Positions 45,582-57,232 of a stretch of 64,000 bases of DNA are shown here, in pieces. This DNA comes from Paragorgia papillata (Eukaryota > Cnidaria > Anthozoa > Scleralcyonacea > Coralliidae). The stretch spans positions 2,769,501 to 2,833,500 of the forward strand of contig JAWNZC010000122.1 in assembly GCA_035771165.1 (NCBI GenBank), read 5' to 3'. The notes beneath the pieces were generated by a model. The model saw nothing but the letters and a program-made list of their open reading frames with translations, made no database searches and was not told where the DNA came from. Numbering within the stretch: the stretch's first letter is position 1; each line of letters begins with the position of its first letter. The translations under genes were made by a program, and so were the position numbers.

Positions 45582-46238
45582 TTATATTCATACAAATTAT
45601 ACAGTTTCATTATTACACATATCAACATGTTTGACTTCTGTTTTCTGTTTTGCATTAAATTGTCTTTATGTCTTGAACTGTGACACCATATTTTTTTAAT
45701 GCAAACTCTAAAAAAATGCATAATACGTAATACGTCATACTCGAGAAGGAGTGTTTGATCCGATATCAAACACCGAGAAGTGTTTTGAAAAACCAAGGCA
45801 AAGCCAAGATTTTTTAACAAACTTCGAGGTGTTTTGATATCATATCAAACACAAGTTTCGAGTGTACTGTGTGATATAGCTTCTCAATTAAGTAAATCAG
45901 TATTTGAAGAGAGAGTTTGATCACATATCTAAACTCCGTCGCGGCCCTGATTTCCTTGAGAATGTAATTTCAAAAAGTTATTGGATGGCCCTTTTCCGCA
46001 TAGGAAAACCGACGAAATATTTATACTAGTATACATAAACCAGAAGAGCAAAGTGAAAATGTGGTATATGAAAATGTGCATGGCAATACTGTGGTTTTTG
46101 GTAGCGGGGAACTGTTTTAATAAGATAATAATGAAAGCCTAAGCCAAGGAAAGATATGGTTTTCAGAAGGATCTCATGGATGTGTAGATTCTAAGCTAGT
46201 CTTCTGTGAGATGTGTATATATAAACTGTATAAAAAAA

Positions 46239-46466
46239 GAACAGAGACGAACAACTTCTGAACTGGCAGCCTTTAATGAGTAGCTAAACGTTTCGGTAAT
46301 ACAGCTACCTTCTTCAGTACAATGGCAATGCTATTATCCTAAATTGAAGAAGGTATATATATATATATATATATATAGTATCCTGATTGAATGATTGAAG
46401 AAGGTAGCTGTATTACAGAAACGTTTACTCATTAAAGGCTTCCAGTTCAGAAGTTGTTGGTCTCTG
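46239..46466. repeat. Fold-back element with hammerhead-like core (copy B)
   Basis: Equivalent of 18101-18363. The core is unchanged; the TA run is about 22 bp instead of about 58. Confidence 0.55.
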
Positions 46467-47703
46467 CTCCTATTTATACAGTATATATATATATGCTTAG
46501 AGCCATGCATGCAGGTGTTTTATTTATTTATTTGCTTCGAATGAATTAAATTCAGCCAAATTAAGTTCAACATCTGAATCAACATGGCAAGATTTTCTTG
46601 CTTGCGCACCCAAATATAAGAATTGAGTTTGGCTTATGAGAATTTTGAGATTTGAACCAGGACTTAAGCTTAAACTGTTTTATAATAGCATTGTGAGAAT
46701 ATGATTATTTTTATTTAGTTATAATATATAATTTAATAGTTATATTTAAAAAGTTGCTAGTTATATCGTAGAATTTTCTTTAGCATAAACACTTGTATTA
46801 TATTCACGATTAATATCAGTTAGTCAATATTTCTTAAAGTGCCTATTAAAGAGATAATTAAGTGTATACTCTTATTTGAAAGAACACTTAAAATGACAAA
46901 GTAACATCTTTTGCAGTTTTTCGTTTCCTTGGTTCTTTGTTGAGATATATATTTCTGTTTGTTTGATATGCAAGTTAATGACATCTTGATGTGCATAATG
47001 ACTTATGTTTTTAGAAACCAAATGATTGATTCAAATGAAACATGTGGGTGTATTTTTTCCCATAACACCAAACCTGTATAGATTGTCATGAAGTGATTAT
47101 ATTTTAAGTGCTCTTTCGTTTTAAATGTTCTCTCAAATAAGATAAACTTAATTTTTGCTTAATAAATTATGTACATTATTGGAGTGCAAATTGATATTTT
47201 CCGTATTGCACTTGTCGTTAAAAATTGATATTTGAAATCACCAACCAATTTAAAATTAAAGAGGTTATATTAATCGTTTGAATTTAAAAAGTTGACAAAG
47301 CTAATCTAAAATTTTTTTATTTAATCAATTAAACGTATACATGGTGATTTTCAAAGAGAAGATGCAAACCCGCGGTACAACACCTTAATTTGTGTTGACA
47401 AGTTAACAAGCAACCTCGTACCAAGGACCTTCTCAAATGTCGGGGAAGAGAATAATAATTTTGGAATCATGATTTTGATGAGTAACTGACACTGTACCGG
47501 GGGCTGACGGGACTCTGTGCAGTCATTGATAAATAGAGTATAGTTGGCTTGCATATGTAAAGTTATTCAGCGAACTATTTAAGCAACCAAGAATAACAAA
47601 AACCGCACAAATAACAAGACATTCTCTTAACAAATTTATCAAATCAGTTAATGAGCATCTTTAGTAAGTAGCGTCTATACTATAACTATTTGCTTTATAC
47701 TAA

Positions 47704-48315
47704 GGGGGCGATTACATGGACCGGGCTGGCCCGGTTAACCGGGCTAGCCCGGTTAACCGGGATGAGTTTACAAAACGATTACATGGAGCGGGCTAGCCCG
47801 GTAAGCCGGGATGATTTCAGGCCGAAATTCGCAATTATCAAGTAAATAAGGGCAAAGCTACGTTAGTTTTACTTCAGTTTTACACTAATTAGTCTATTAT
47901 TTATTTTGTAAGCCCATCGTTACTAAAAAGATTGTTAAAGTCTTAGCTAACCCAGGAAAGCGTCTTCACGAAGACTAATTAATTTATTAAATCTTCGCTT
48001 TGATCACAAAACACACAAACAACGTTGATGTTCTATTTCAGTTCCTTTCAGCACTATTTATTCACACAGTCAAGCAAGCGAACGCGTATCGAAGCGAGTT
48101 CAACAGTTTTTTCAGCCCGGTTTGCCGGGCTGAAAACGATTACATGGACATTTTCATCCCGGTTAACCGGGCTAGCCCGGTTGCGACAACCGGGATCCCG
48201 GCAAACCGGGCTAGCCCGCTTGCCATGTAATCGAAATGTTAAAACAACATGTGTTTTATATATAAAGCGGGCTAGCCCGGTTAACCGGGCCAGCCCGGTC
48301 CATGTAATCGCCCCC
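47704..48315. mobile_element. Harbinger-like MITE with palindromic CCGGGCTAGCCCGG arrays, copy B only
   Basis: 612 bp. The inverted ends begin GGGGGCGATTACATGGACCG and the flanks are TAA (47701-47703 and 48316-48318). Copy A has the empty site ...TATACTAAATGCAAGC with a single TAA at 19619-19621, so the boundaries are exact. The subterminal regions carry repeated dyads CGGGCTAGCCCGGTTAACC, and internal ATTACATGG motifs recur. ORFs across it (48000-48318) only read the palindromes (NRASP, RLTGLARL). No transposase is encoded, so it must have been mobilised in trans after the copies separated. Confidence 0.9.
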
Positions 48316-49424
48316 TAAATGCAAGCAAGAAGTGTTTAATTGTTTCTGGGCTTTCGAATCTAATTTAAAAAGTTTAGAAATATATAGTCAAAGTATTCAG
48401 TGCTGATCTAATTTATTAGATGTTTTGGTGTGTAGTATCGCACTTATAACTATCCAAATATCGCTGTATATTTGTACTCATTTTTAGCGTTATTTGGCCT
48501 TTTTTTAATGCAGTTGTATAATAATACAGTCAAAATGGAAATACCTTCCCACTTCCGCTTCTTTCTTTAATCGTTTTGTTCGACTTTCCATACACAAATT
48601 TTTTTCCTCCCAAATCCAAATTATATGCCGAATATTATAACGTCTAAAAATTACGGTTACCACTGAGTAAATTAATAAAATACAAAACAATGGACACTCC
48701 GAAATATAACCGTTTCATCTTTGTCTTGTCTTGTCTTAATACATATCTTGGGTTTTCAAAATGTTCGTCTTCGGATTGTGTTTTATCTTATATATTACCC
48801 GTATATGCACGTATTCTATTGTGAGCACAATAATTTTGTCTATATCTATGTTTTTAAATATTTGTGTAATTCTTAATTTGTTTATCAACGAAGGGCTAAA
48901 TTTAATTTGTTTTATCATCTGCTTTACTTACAACCCAGTATATGGATGACGGGTATATATTTATATGTGTCCCCAATTAGTAGGCCTTTTGGATCTCATA
49001 AAGTTGACCGACTGAATTAATGGTGCTACAAATATATGTAGAAGTTTGCCTTTGCTGTTCTTAAAAGAAGTATGCAAGCTACACTACACACGACACTATA
49101 GCTATCAAAACAGTGAGGTTGTGAGGTTGGTTCGGAAATAATCAATTTAATTGGTTGTCTCATGCTGACTCACTTATATATATGACAAATATTTTATTGG
49201 TTTATTTAGTTTATTATATCCCAACATGTTAATATTGGGCAGTTTATAACCGTCAATATATCAACACTTAATCTAAGAGGTTACCACTTAATGCCACTCC
49301 ATAAAGGAATTTAAATTTTGAATTCCAAATTAAAATGCAGCTGTGCAGCATGTATAAAAGTTGCTGAAAATCAAGACTGGTATGATCATTTGAGGTCAGT
49401 TCTCAACAGAAAGAAGCAGCAACG

Positions 49425-50957
49425 ATGAAATCAACGTATCTTTTCCTTGCTCTTGCAGTTCTTCTGGCAGTTGCTTACGCTCTGCCAATAGAAGATGAAG
49501 AAGAACAAGACGAAATGTGAGTATATACGTTTAAATCTAATTCTGTCAAATATACAAGCCATCTTACAAATATATGAAAACGGAGTTTCGTAGAAAAAAG
49601 CTCGAAACGTTATTCATAGCTATATATATACTAGTGCCCAAAATGTCTATATTTCTGCCAGATTTTCAACTTCCGCGTAATGTTTTTAGAATCTCATGTA
49701 GTCAGTCCTTTATAAAAGTGTTATATTTGATATTTTGTTTGAATTCTTAAATTTCAAAGTGTGTATTATTATTATATTATTCTGTAAATATTATTTTATT
49801 CAAACACATATACCAAGGATGGTTGATTAAAGCAGTTCAATTTTCGTTTTCTTTCAAACACGTTTTTATAACCATTATCAAACAGGATTACTTCCTGACA
49901 TGCTGAAAAAGATACTTTAATTTGTATTTAACCCCTTAATTGGCGCCCGAGAACTTTCCCTAGCTTTGACGAGCAAAATCGTCTGGTGTTAGTCGGAGTA
50001 AAATACTAAAGTCGGCTGCATCGTTGAACTGAAAAAGAACGATACAGTCGGGAAAGAGTTAAGTTTTAATGGATTTACCTGATAACATTGCTTTTCTTTG
50101 GGCAGCCATAAATGTTGACCACTAGTGTATACCATGTTGCCAAGAACACATGCACTGATTGCGAAAATTGAAGTATATGATTTAGATAAATAATTTAGAC
50201 AGACACAATGTAATAATATCATTATTCTTTTTATTTAAATATTATCATCATCATCATCATCGTCATCACCATAATTGTTTTTGTCTCTATAATATATGTT
50301 ATTACACCCGTTTTCAAAATTACGCGACCAGGCGGAAATATTGCAGTCGAGATGTAAGTTTTATGACAATTCAAAATACTTCAATATAACTTACTTTGTC
50401 ATCGTATTCAACATTCCCATGGATTGAATTGTTATATGGTTAAATAATTGGCCTTTCGGTCAGCATTAACGTCCTCATTTCATTGTATTCTGACTCAGTT
50501 CGTATTGAGGTCGCCATTTTGTGACAACAAATTGCTATAATAATCATATCACGCCACATGCATGTCAACTTCCAGGGTCGCGTAATTTTGAAAACGGGTG
50601 TAAAACATCAGTTTTTCAGCCAGTTTTTCACTAACAGCTAGCGACGTTTTATATCTTCTGCTCAATAAAGTAAATAAAGTACAGTCACCTTTAATACAAA
50701 CTCAAAATACTTCATAAGAAAACGTAATAATCCTTTACAGCAACGAAATTGAAGCTGATCCTTATGAGAGGGGACACCATAGTCGTCGTCGTTGGCATCA
50801 TGATCGCCAAAATGGTCGTAATGGTGGTGGATTTGGTGGTTGGCATCATGATCGCCAAAATGGTCGTTATGGTGGTGGATTTGGTGGTTGGCATCATGAT
50901 CGCCAAAATGGTGGGCGGCGAAGATATGGTGCCGGTTATTCCGGCCGCCGATACTAA
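49425..50957 (+). CDS. Secreted Gly/His/Arg-rich repeat peptide precursor (copy B)
   Basis: Exons 49425-49516 and 50741-50957, same splice sites and length (102 residues) as the copy A gene. The only coding difference that I see is Tyr to Asn in the first repeat (GRYGGG to GRNGGG, TAT to AAT at about 50820-50822). Signal peptide, acidic segment, three WHHDRQNG units and RRR sites are all kept. The promoter (TATAAAAG) and the downstream ATTAAA are conserved, so both copies look expressible. Confidence 0.85.
50305..50600. mobile_element. Mariner-type MITE (copy B)
   Basis: Same element as 21616-21911 with the same TA flanks, in the intron of the second peptide gene. Confidence 0.8.
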
Positions 50958-51839
50958 AAAGTTACCAGGTAAAAACATTCTACCCATTCTACATTTTTAT
51001 TTAGTTTTGTTCTGTTCAATTAAAGCCAATATACTAGTAATGGCTACGCAGCACACTACGTTTAATTCAAATCTAGGATAGGTTTGTAGCTAAGGTATTT
51101 CGGTTCCTCATTATATACAGTTGTTTCTGCTTGCTATTAACTGACTTTTTATTAAAATGCTTTGAAACAAAATAAAAAATAAAAATAATTGACCGAGCTT
51201 TCGAACTAAGCGATCATCGTCAGGGTAATCATCCTGACGACAAACGCTTAGTTCGAAAGCTCGGTCAATTATTTTTATTTTGTTTTAAAGTATTTTAATA
51301 AAAAGTCAATTAAATATAGCTAGTAGAAATAAACTGTATATATAATGAGGAAATATTCTTTCTTTAAAAAAGAATGCATTTCTTCAATATTTTATAATAA
51401 TATGATTATATTATTCCTGTAATAAAAATGTTTTCCCAAGGCAATGCCTCTATCTAATTTTAAATACACAAACCAGTTGGTAGTTTGTTTGTTTTGTTTT
51501 TTTGCGAGCGTTTTTAAAATGTTTCCCCCCGCTGATTGACGACCAATCAAAAACGTTGTTGTATTTTGTTAGGTGATAAACATATAATTATGTAATAGAC
51601 TAGAAATACGTAAATGCAACAACCCCTCGCGCTCTTTAATATATATTAGGGCCTGGGAATAGCCACTGCTCTCCGACTCAAAATATAGTTTTAAATGAAG
51701 TAGAATATTTCAAATTGAAAACTGTTTATTTTAATCTTTTAAAAAAAGTACTGAAAAACAAAGGGAAAACGACCGAAAAATTTTCGGATAACATTAGGCA
51801 AAAAGAATTTCGATGAAAAAGTTGCATGTCGCTGCCAGG

Positions 51840-51910
51840 ATTTGAGTATGATTCGAGCCAGACTGTCTTCGCGTGAAAACCAGTGACGTTACCACCTGGC
51901 TAATGAAGAA
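51840..51910 (-). repeat. tRNA-like (SINE-type) segment
   Basis: On the minus strand TAGCCAGGTGG (51902-51892) fits a polymerase III A box with one mismatch, and GGCTCGAATC (51859-51850) a B box with one mismatch. They are about 32 bases apart, with TTTTCAC, the anticodon loop of tRNA-Glu(UUC), in between. Stems are degenerate, so it is not a working tRNA. A tRNA-derived SINE head is the likely reading. Confidence 0.4.
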
Positions 51911-52802
51911 GATATGAAAAGTTCTGTAAAATTTCGTATTAAATCTGTACGTCTTCTTTTTCCATGTTGACAAAAACAGCATGCAGGCGATGCAGGCTGA
52001 AATTAATATACTTTTTCGCTGAAGTATTTTAAAAACATTTGCAATTTTTACATGTATTAAAAACAACTCAAATCTCTTGCTGTTTGTCAGTTGTCAGAGA
52101 TATAGTACAAAAACTGTTCTCAGCTTTTGTACATTTTACAGATAAAAAATTACTTCTCTTCCTATCTTTTATTTCAAATTATAAACAAACTATAAACAAA
52201 CACCACGCATGAATGGTTTACCATAAGAAAGTTATTTTATAAAACAACATAAGACGAAAATCAGCAGCTAAATCAAAGAATACAACGGGTAAGCAAAAAC
52301 ATCCAACAAAAATAGTATTATAAACGGTGACAGGATATAAACACGGAAACCAACTGGTTGCTACTAAATGTTTGTCATTACTGAGTCTGAAAGCGGCTGC
52401 TCTATGTTTTTACTTAACGTTTCGGTCTTTTACTTTGTCAGTTTTTCTTCAGTATTGTTTTTCCCCATTTCGAGTTGACGGTTAACCTTTAATTCAATAC
52501 ATTGTTCTTCTTCTTTTATATACGTAAAAGTTGATTACGTGAATGTTATTTTGAAAGCGATGTATTTTAACAGTTAATATCTATTCGCAATTCGAAAAAG
52601 CTGCTTTCCCAAGTCTTTTTCGACTTTGATTTGCTTCATCGTTACCAGTACCAAACAATCCTAACCGCGCAAGTGGACCGAAGTCCACACATATATATAT
52701 ATATAAACATTTTTGTTCAAATGATTTCGCATGGCTTTTTAAACTCGCGTGTAAATGGGTTCCACGCGTGTCCAGATTAGCACCCTCACCGGGCTCTGGG
52801 CC

Positions 52803-53825
52803 CAACCTCGTATCCAGGGCCTTCTCTGCTTTCAAAATGGCGCGAGGAGAAGACCCTGGCAAAGGCTGGTCATGTGATTCCAAAATACTCCAAGATTCTT
52901 GGAGTATTTGGTCACGTGGATAATTTGAGCTTCGCCCGTCCTGGGGGGAGCGGTTGATTCGGTTCTTATAAACGTAGAAGGTTGCTGCAAATCCTGTAAC
53001 GTTATTAAATAGATATATTTCAAAATTTACGACATTTGCTGGATAATTCATATTTGTTGCCGTCAATCGCCAGAAATGAAGCCGAAGGCGACGAACGATC
53101 ATAAACTGGTAAACGGAAATCCGCTTTCAATAGAACTACTGTGGTTTATACAGGTACTGCTACATACACTTAAAATATTCGAATGTTGTTGATTGTTGGA
53201 AGTTTATTTACCGTCCAGTATAGTACATTTATGTTTCTTGTCCACACGTTTGGGATTTGTGGAAATTTAATTGTTGTATCTGACTATCTGTCGATTTATA
53301 CTCAAACGGCATATTCGAAATCGAATCTGCTGTCCTCGTTGACTTTGAGGTTATATTAATACAAATATTCGATCAACAACAATACTTTCGACGAACATTA
53401 TAGATCAGTACTGACCTACAGTACAGACTTTGACTTTGTATATTTGTAAACTTTTTAAATTAGATTCGGAAAGTCCAGAAAGCGAAATAAACACTTCTTG
53501 CTTGCATAACAAAGCAAATCTGTTGTAGTGCAGACGCTTCTTACTAAACACGGTCATTAACTGATTTGATAAACTTGTTAAGAGAATGTCTTGTTATTTG
53601 TACGGTTTGGTTATTCTTGAGTGCCTAATTAAATAGTTCGCTGATATAGTTTTACATACGCAAGCGAACTATACTCTGTTTATCAGTGACTGTACAGCGC
53701 CCCCCGGTACAGTGTGAGTCACTCATCAAAATATTCCAAAATAATTGGTGTCACGTGACCAGCCTTTGCCAGTGTCTTCTCCTCGCGCCATTTTGAAAGC
53801 AGAGAAGGCCCTGGGTACGAGGTTG
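52803..53825. mobile_element. Hairpin-ended TIR element inserted in the GC-rich repeat
   Basis: Ends CAACCTCGTATCCAGGGCCT and complement of CAACCTCGTACCCAGGGCCT. The left flank holds CTCTGGGCC (52793-52801) plus one extra C and the right flank CTCCGGGCC (53826-53834), i.e. a 9-bp duplication with one later change. Without it the surrounding CACCGGGCTC...CCTTCGGCCCTACG matches the uninterrupted repeat at 14545-14590. Each end is a hairpin (CCAGGGCCTTCTC with GAGAAGACCCTGG). The subterminal GGCTGGTCAYGTG is shared with 55821-56855. Confidence 0.75.
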
Positions 53826-54015
53826 CTCCGGGCCTTCGGCCCTACGCCCGGGCTCGGAGATTACGTAATAGGTCACGTGATTATAGCACGGACCAACACG
53901 GACCACGTTGTTGTTCTTTCCATACGTTTGATATACGATTCTTGTAAAGCTAATAAAGAATATAAAATACAATCCTCGTTTTTGTGTATCCATCGTCATG
54001 ACAAATAATCTAACA

Positions 54016-54030
54016 GGTCATGGGCTCAGC
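54016..54030 (+). promoter_or_regulatory. Probable primer-binding site
   Basis: GGTCATGGGCTCAGC directly follows the 5' LTR. It resembles the GGTTATGGGCCCAGC site of Drosophila copia, which is primed by an internal fragment of initiator tRNA-Met. Two positions differ, so the primer identity is inferred. Confidence 0.45.
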
Positions 54031-54763
54031 AGTAGGTTACTTTTCGACGGTGATGAGAGGAAGTATGAGTTATGGGAGATTAAATTTCTCGGTTATTTAC
54101 GCTTGAAGAAACTCAGCGATACAATCCTTAGGCCGCTGGCATGAGCAGCAGACGCAACGAAGAATGCGATGCATTTGCCGAGTTGATCCAATGTTTGGAT
54201 GATAGAAGCCTTACGCTGCTTGTTATTCGAGGTGCGACAAACGATGGAAGAAAAGCCTTGGCTATTTTACGCGAACATTATCGATCAAAGGGAAAGCCAA
54301 GAATAATAACCCTCTACACGGAACTGACATCGCTAAAAATGGCTGCCGACGAAAATATTACTGACTACGTTCTTAGGGCAGAGACAGCCGCTACTTCGCT
54401 CAAAATGGCAGGAGAGACAATCAGTGACAGTTTAATTATTAATCGCAATGATTCTAAAAGGACTACCTCAAGCACGCTTCAAGCCGTTCTAAACAGTAGT
54501 GACCCAAAAGGACAAAGCGTTGTCTTTTGGCGAATTCAAGGTTGCACTCAGCACTGAGAAGTTTTGAAGAAACAGAGAAACTGTCTAATGAAGCCAGCAA
54601 AGAAGACAGTGTGATGAAAGTTATCCTTTGTTATGGATGTGGAAAGCCCGGACACAAATTGGCCGAATGTCGTGTCAAGAAGAAGCGATGGTGTGATATA
54701 TGCAAGAGCAACACTCATCGACTGAAAAATGCCGCACAAAGAACCACGTATCAAAATCCGTAA
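54031..54763 (+). pseudogene. Copia gag remnant with CCHC zinc knuckle
   Basis: Frame pieces read LLFDGDERKYELWEIKFLGY, then (after a frameshift near 54140) MSSRRNEECDAFAELIQCLD and GRKALAILREHYRSKGKPRI, then TDYVLRAETAATSLKMAGET. This is the gag order of Copia elements. A further frameshift near 54440-54540 precedes CYGCGKPGHKLAEC, a CX2CX4HX4C nucleic-acid-binding knuckle. At least two frameshifts make it non-functional. Confidence 0.85.
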
Positions 54764-55011
54764 GTGCATGGGACTAAAAATGACAATATGCATGAAGTCA
54801 AACAATTTTTTGTATTTAAAGTTGGTATTAATGAAGCTAGTAAACAAAATGTTAATGGTTACTTGTAGATTGTGGGGTAACCACACATATATTTTCTGTT
54901 CAGGCTGCCACTTGCAAAGATGCTACTGTATGTTTCTCATCTGATGATGCTAAGCTTATTTACCCCAATGGCACTGAATTTAAAATTGAAAAGAGTGGTA
55001 AATTATACTAT

Positions 55012-55820
55012 TTGAATAGAGTAGTTTCTTCTAGTATGGCTAAAGAAAACAGTAAGACCAAATCGTTGAGGGACTGGCATGAGATTTTGGGCCACTGTAA
55101 TTTGAAAGATGTTCTTACTTTGGAAAGTGTTGTAGATGGGATGAAGGTGGTTGATAAACGTGAGTTTGATTGTGATGTCTGTGTTATGGGGAAAATGACT
55201 CAATCTAGGAACAGAGAGCCAGATAGACGTGCTAGTAAAATTCTTCAGTTAGTACATTGTGATCTTGCAGGCCCCATTCAGCCTGCAGCCAAAGATGGTT
55301 TTCGATATGCTATTTCATTCACTGATGATTTTTCAGGTATTATTATGATTTACTTCATACGTCAGAAAAGTGACACTGTAAGTGCGACCGAAAAATTCTT
55401 AGCAGATTCAGCACCATATGGTAAAGTTAAATGTCTGAGGAGTGACAATGGTACTGAATTCATGTCAGAATCTTTTCAAAATCACAGAATAAAACATGAG
55501 AAATCAGCACCATATTCACCACACCAAAATGGTACAGCTGAAAGAGGCTGGAGATCCATTTTTGAGATGGCTAGGTGCTTACTCATTCACGCTGCATTGC
55601 CTAAAAACCTTTGGTCATATGCAGCCATGTGTGTAGTTTACATTAGAAACAGATGCTATAACCATAGACTTAAGAAAACCCCATTTGAGGCATTCACCGG
55701 GCATTCACCAAATTTGGAACACATGCATACTTTTGGCACAATTTGTTTTGCATATGTGCAAGAAAAGAAAAAGCTAGATGCCAGAGGAGAAAAGGGGATC
55801 TTTGTAGGGTATGATAAAGG
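55012..55820 (+). pseudogene. Copia pol remnant: GAG-pre-integrase and integrase
   Basis: Contains the HHCC zinc-binding motif (WHEILGHCNL ... FDCDVCVMGK) and the integrase catalytic residues: Asp in HCDLAGP, Asp in LRSDNGTEF and Glu in HQNGTAERG. It ends in GEKGIFVGYDKG, where the TIR element at 55821 interrupts the frame. The frame resumes at 56865. The protease region upstream (54764-55011) is degraded. The catalytic triad is present, so this part decayed less than gag. Confidence 0.88.
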
Positions 55821-56855
55821 CAACCTCGTACCCAGGGTCTTATCTCCGCTCCCCCGACCCCGCGCTGCGAAAAGACCCTGGTTGCGGCTGGTCACGTGCC
55901 GCCTAAACGAATTTTATATCAAGGGAGGGTGGTAAGCTTTAGTAAGCTGCACAATCAATGCTACAACACAAGTCCAGTTTATGCTCGTATTCTAAAATCT
56001 CATATTAGATTTAGATAAAGTTTAATAAAAAGAATGAAAAGCACGATTCAAGAACTGTATTTACCTGAGTTTCTGCTGATGACAAATGCGAGTGAAAGGA
56101 CAATCGACTTGATGTTGTATAGTTGCAATCTTGCCGAATCGCTTCTTTCAGCACTTTTCGTCGCCGGTTATATGGGGAAAGACTGAAATGTCAATGCATT
56201 CTAGTGCGAGAGAAAGCGGTTGGGCTCTCGCAAACCAATTTCGTCTTGAACTTTGTGAAATTTTGTAATCTTCTTTCACATGGCCTGCAGATTAAACGAG
56301 GAAGAGCATCGTCGCGAAGTCTTTGGCGGTAAAACATTTCGGCCGAATATTAATAAAGCAGTTCAAAATTTGCCTTGTTGTACAAATTTTTAAGATACTT
56401 CACATCACCAACACTGCGACAAAGTCTAGACACGAGTATTCGACGGTGCATTTATAGAGGATTGCTAAATCTTCTTCGGGCCGTCGGGGTTTCTTTAACT
56501 TTTGGATTCGATATGATCTTTGACAACGTACACCACAGAAGAAAGCACGAGATATGTTTTTTTATAAACACTGAGTACGTTTGTTTTTTGTTGGTTTCAT
56601 TTTAACAGATATTTTGCGATCAGACAACCTGGCGCCAGTCTGACGATGCCAGACGTAATATATTATTTGTATAAACAAAGGCGAAAACTTGTTATTGGGC
56701 CTTTGTCACTCCTCCCTGAGTATTTTTCAAACCGTTAATTAAACCCCCCCCCCCCCAAAAAAAATATTTTTTAGGGGGCACGTGACCAGCCACAACCAGG
56801 GTCTTTTCGCAGCGGTGGGCGGAGCAGCGGAGATAAGAACCTGGGTACGAGGTTG
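55821..56855. mobile_element. Hairpin-ended TIR element with 9-bp TSD (TGATAAAGG) inside integrase
   Basis: 1035 bp with ends CAACCTCGTACCCAGGGTCT and complement of CAACCTCGTACCCAGGTTCT, flanked by perfect TGATAAAGG (55812-55820, 56856-56864). The coding sequence on both sides is continuous if the element and one repeat are ignored, so the boundaries are certain. Each end folds (CCCAGGGTCTT with AAAAGACCCTGG). There is no transposase in the interior; a few short ORFs only. Confidence 0.92.
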
Positions 56856-56864
56856 TGATAAAGG

Positions 56865-57232
56865 AAGCCCAGCCCATTTAATTTATTACCCTGAGTCAGG
56901 TGTAATCAGGAAGTCTCGCTATGTACGTTTCACAGACAAATTTGAGACCGAAGAAAATGCAGAATGCTCCCCTAATGTATCTTGTGACGTGCTTTGCCAA
57001 AGTGACCATCAACCGGGTGAGGGAGATAATAAAGGATTACCCAATAGCCCGACTAATGATCCCGGGGGCAATACAAGTGATTCTGGCCCAAGTGCTATCT
57101 AGCCAGAATGAAAATGTGCAAACTTCAACAAGTAGGTATCCCAGTCGAGAGAGGGAAAAGCCAAAGTATCTAGGTCATGTAGATGATAATAATGTTGACG
57201 AAAAAGACAACGTAGGTTTCACAGTTCATTAC
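56865..57232 (+). pseudogene. Copia pol remnant: integrase C-terminus and linker
   Basis: Continues the integrase from across the TIR element with PAHLIYYPESGVIRKSRYVR FTDKF, followed by the hydrophilic linker that precedes reverse transcriptase. It is cut by the Crypton insertion after TVHY at 57232. Confidence 0.8.

Larger units (their letters stand above)
51600..53858. mobile_element. Composite insertion within the 5' LTR
   Basis: Contains, left to right: a tRNA-like segment (51850-51902), a CTGAAGA...GAAACGTTAAG motif on the minus strand near 52412-52452 (Penelope-like signature), a (TA)n and the GC-rich head of the repeat family at 14398-14605 (minus strand, split), a hairpin-ended TIR element (52803-53825), and, inside it, an inverted relative of 19269-19720. 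It probably represents several nested events. The right end of the insertion is the family head TGAGCCCGGGCGTAGGGCC. Confidence 0.6.
51567..54015 (+). repeat. 5' LTR of the Copia element, split by an insertion
   Basis: LTR sequence occupies 51567-51599 and 53859-54015 and matches the 3' LTR (TTACGTAATAGGTCACGTGA TTATAGCA; TACGTTTGATATACGATTCT). Between them lies about 2.26 kb of foreign sequence. AATAAAG (53955-53961) in the right part probably served as poly(A) signal. Confidence 0.8.

Noticed and set aside
48000..48318. ORFs reading NRASP / RLTGLARL repeats
   Set aside because: They only translate the CCGGGCTAGCCCGG palindromes of the MITE.
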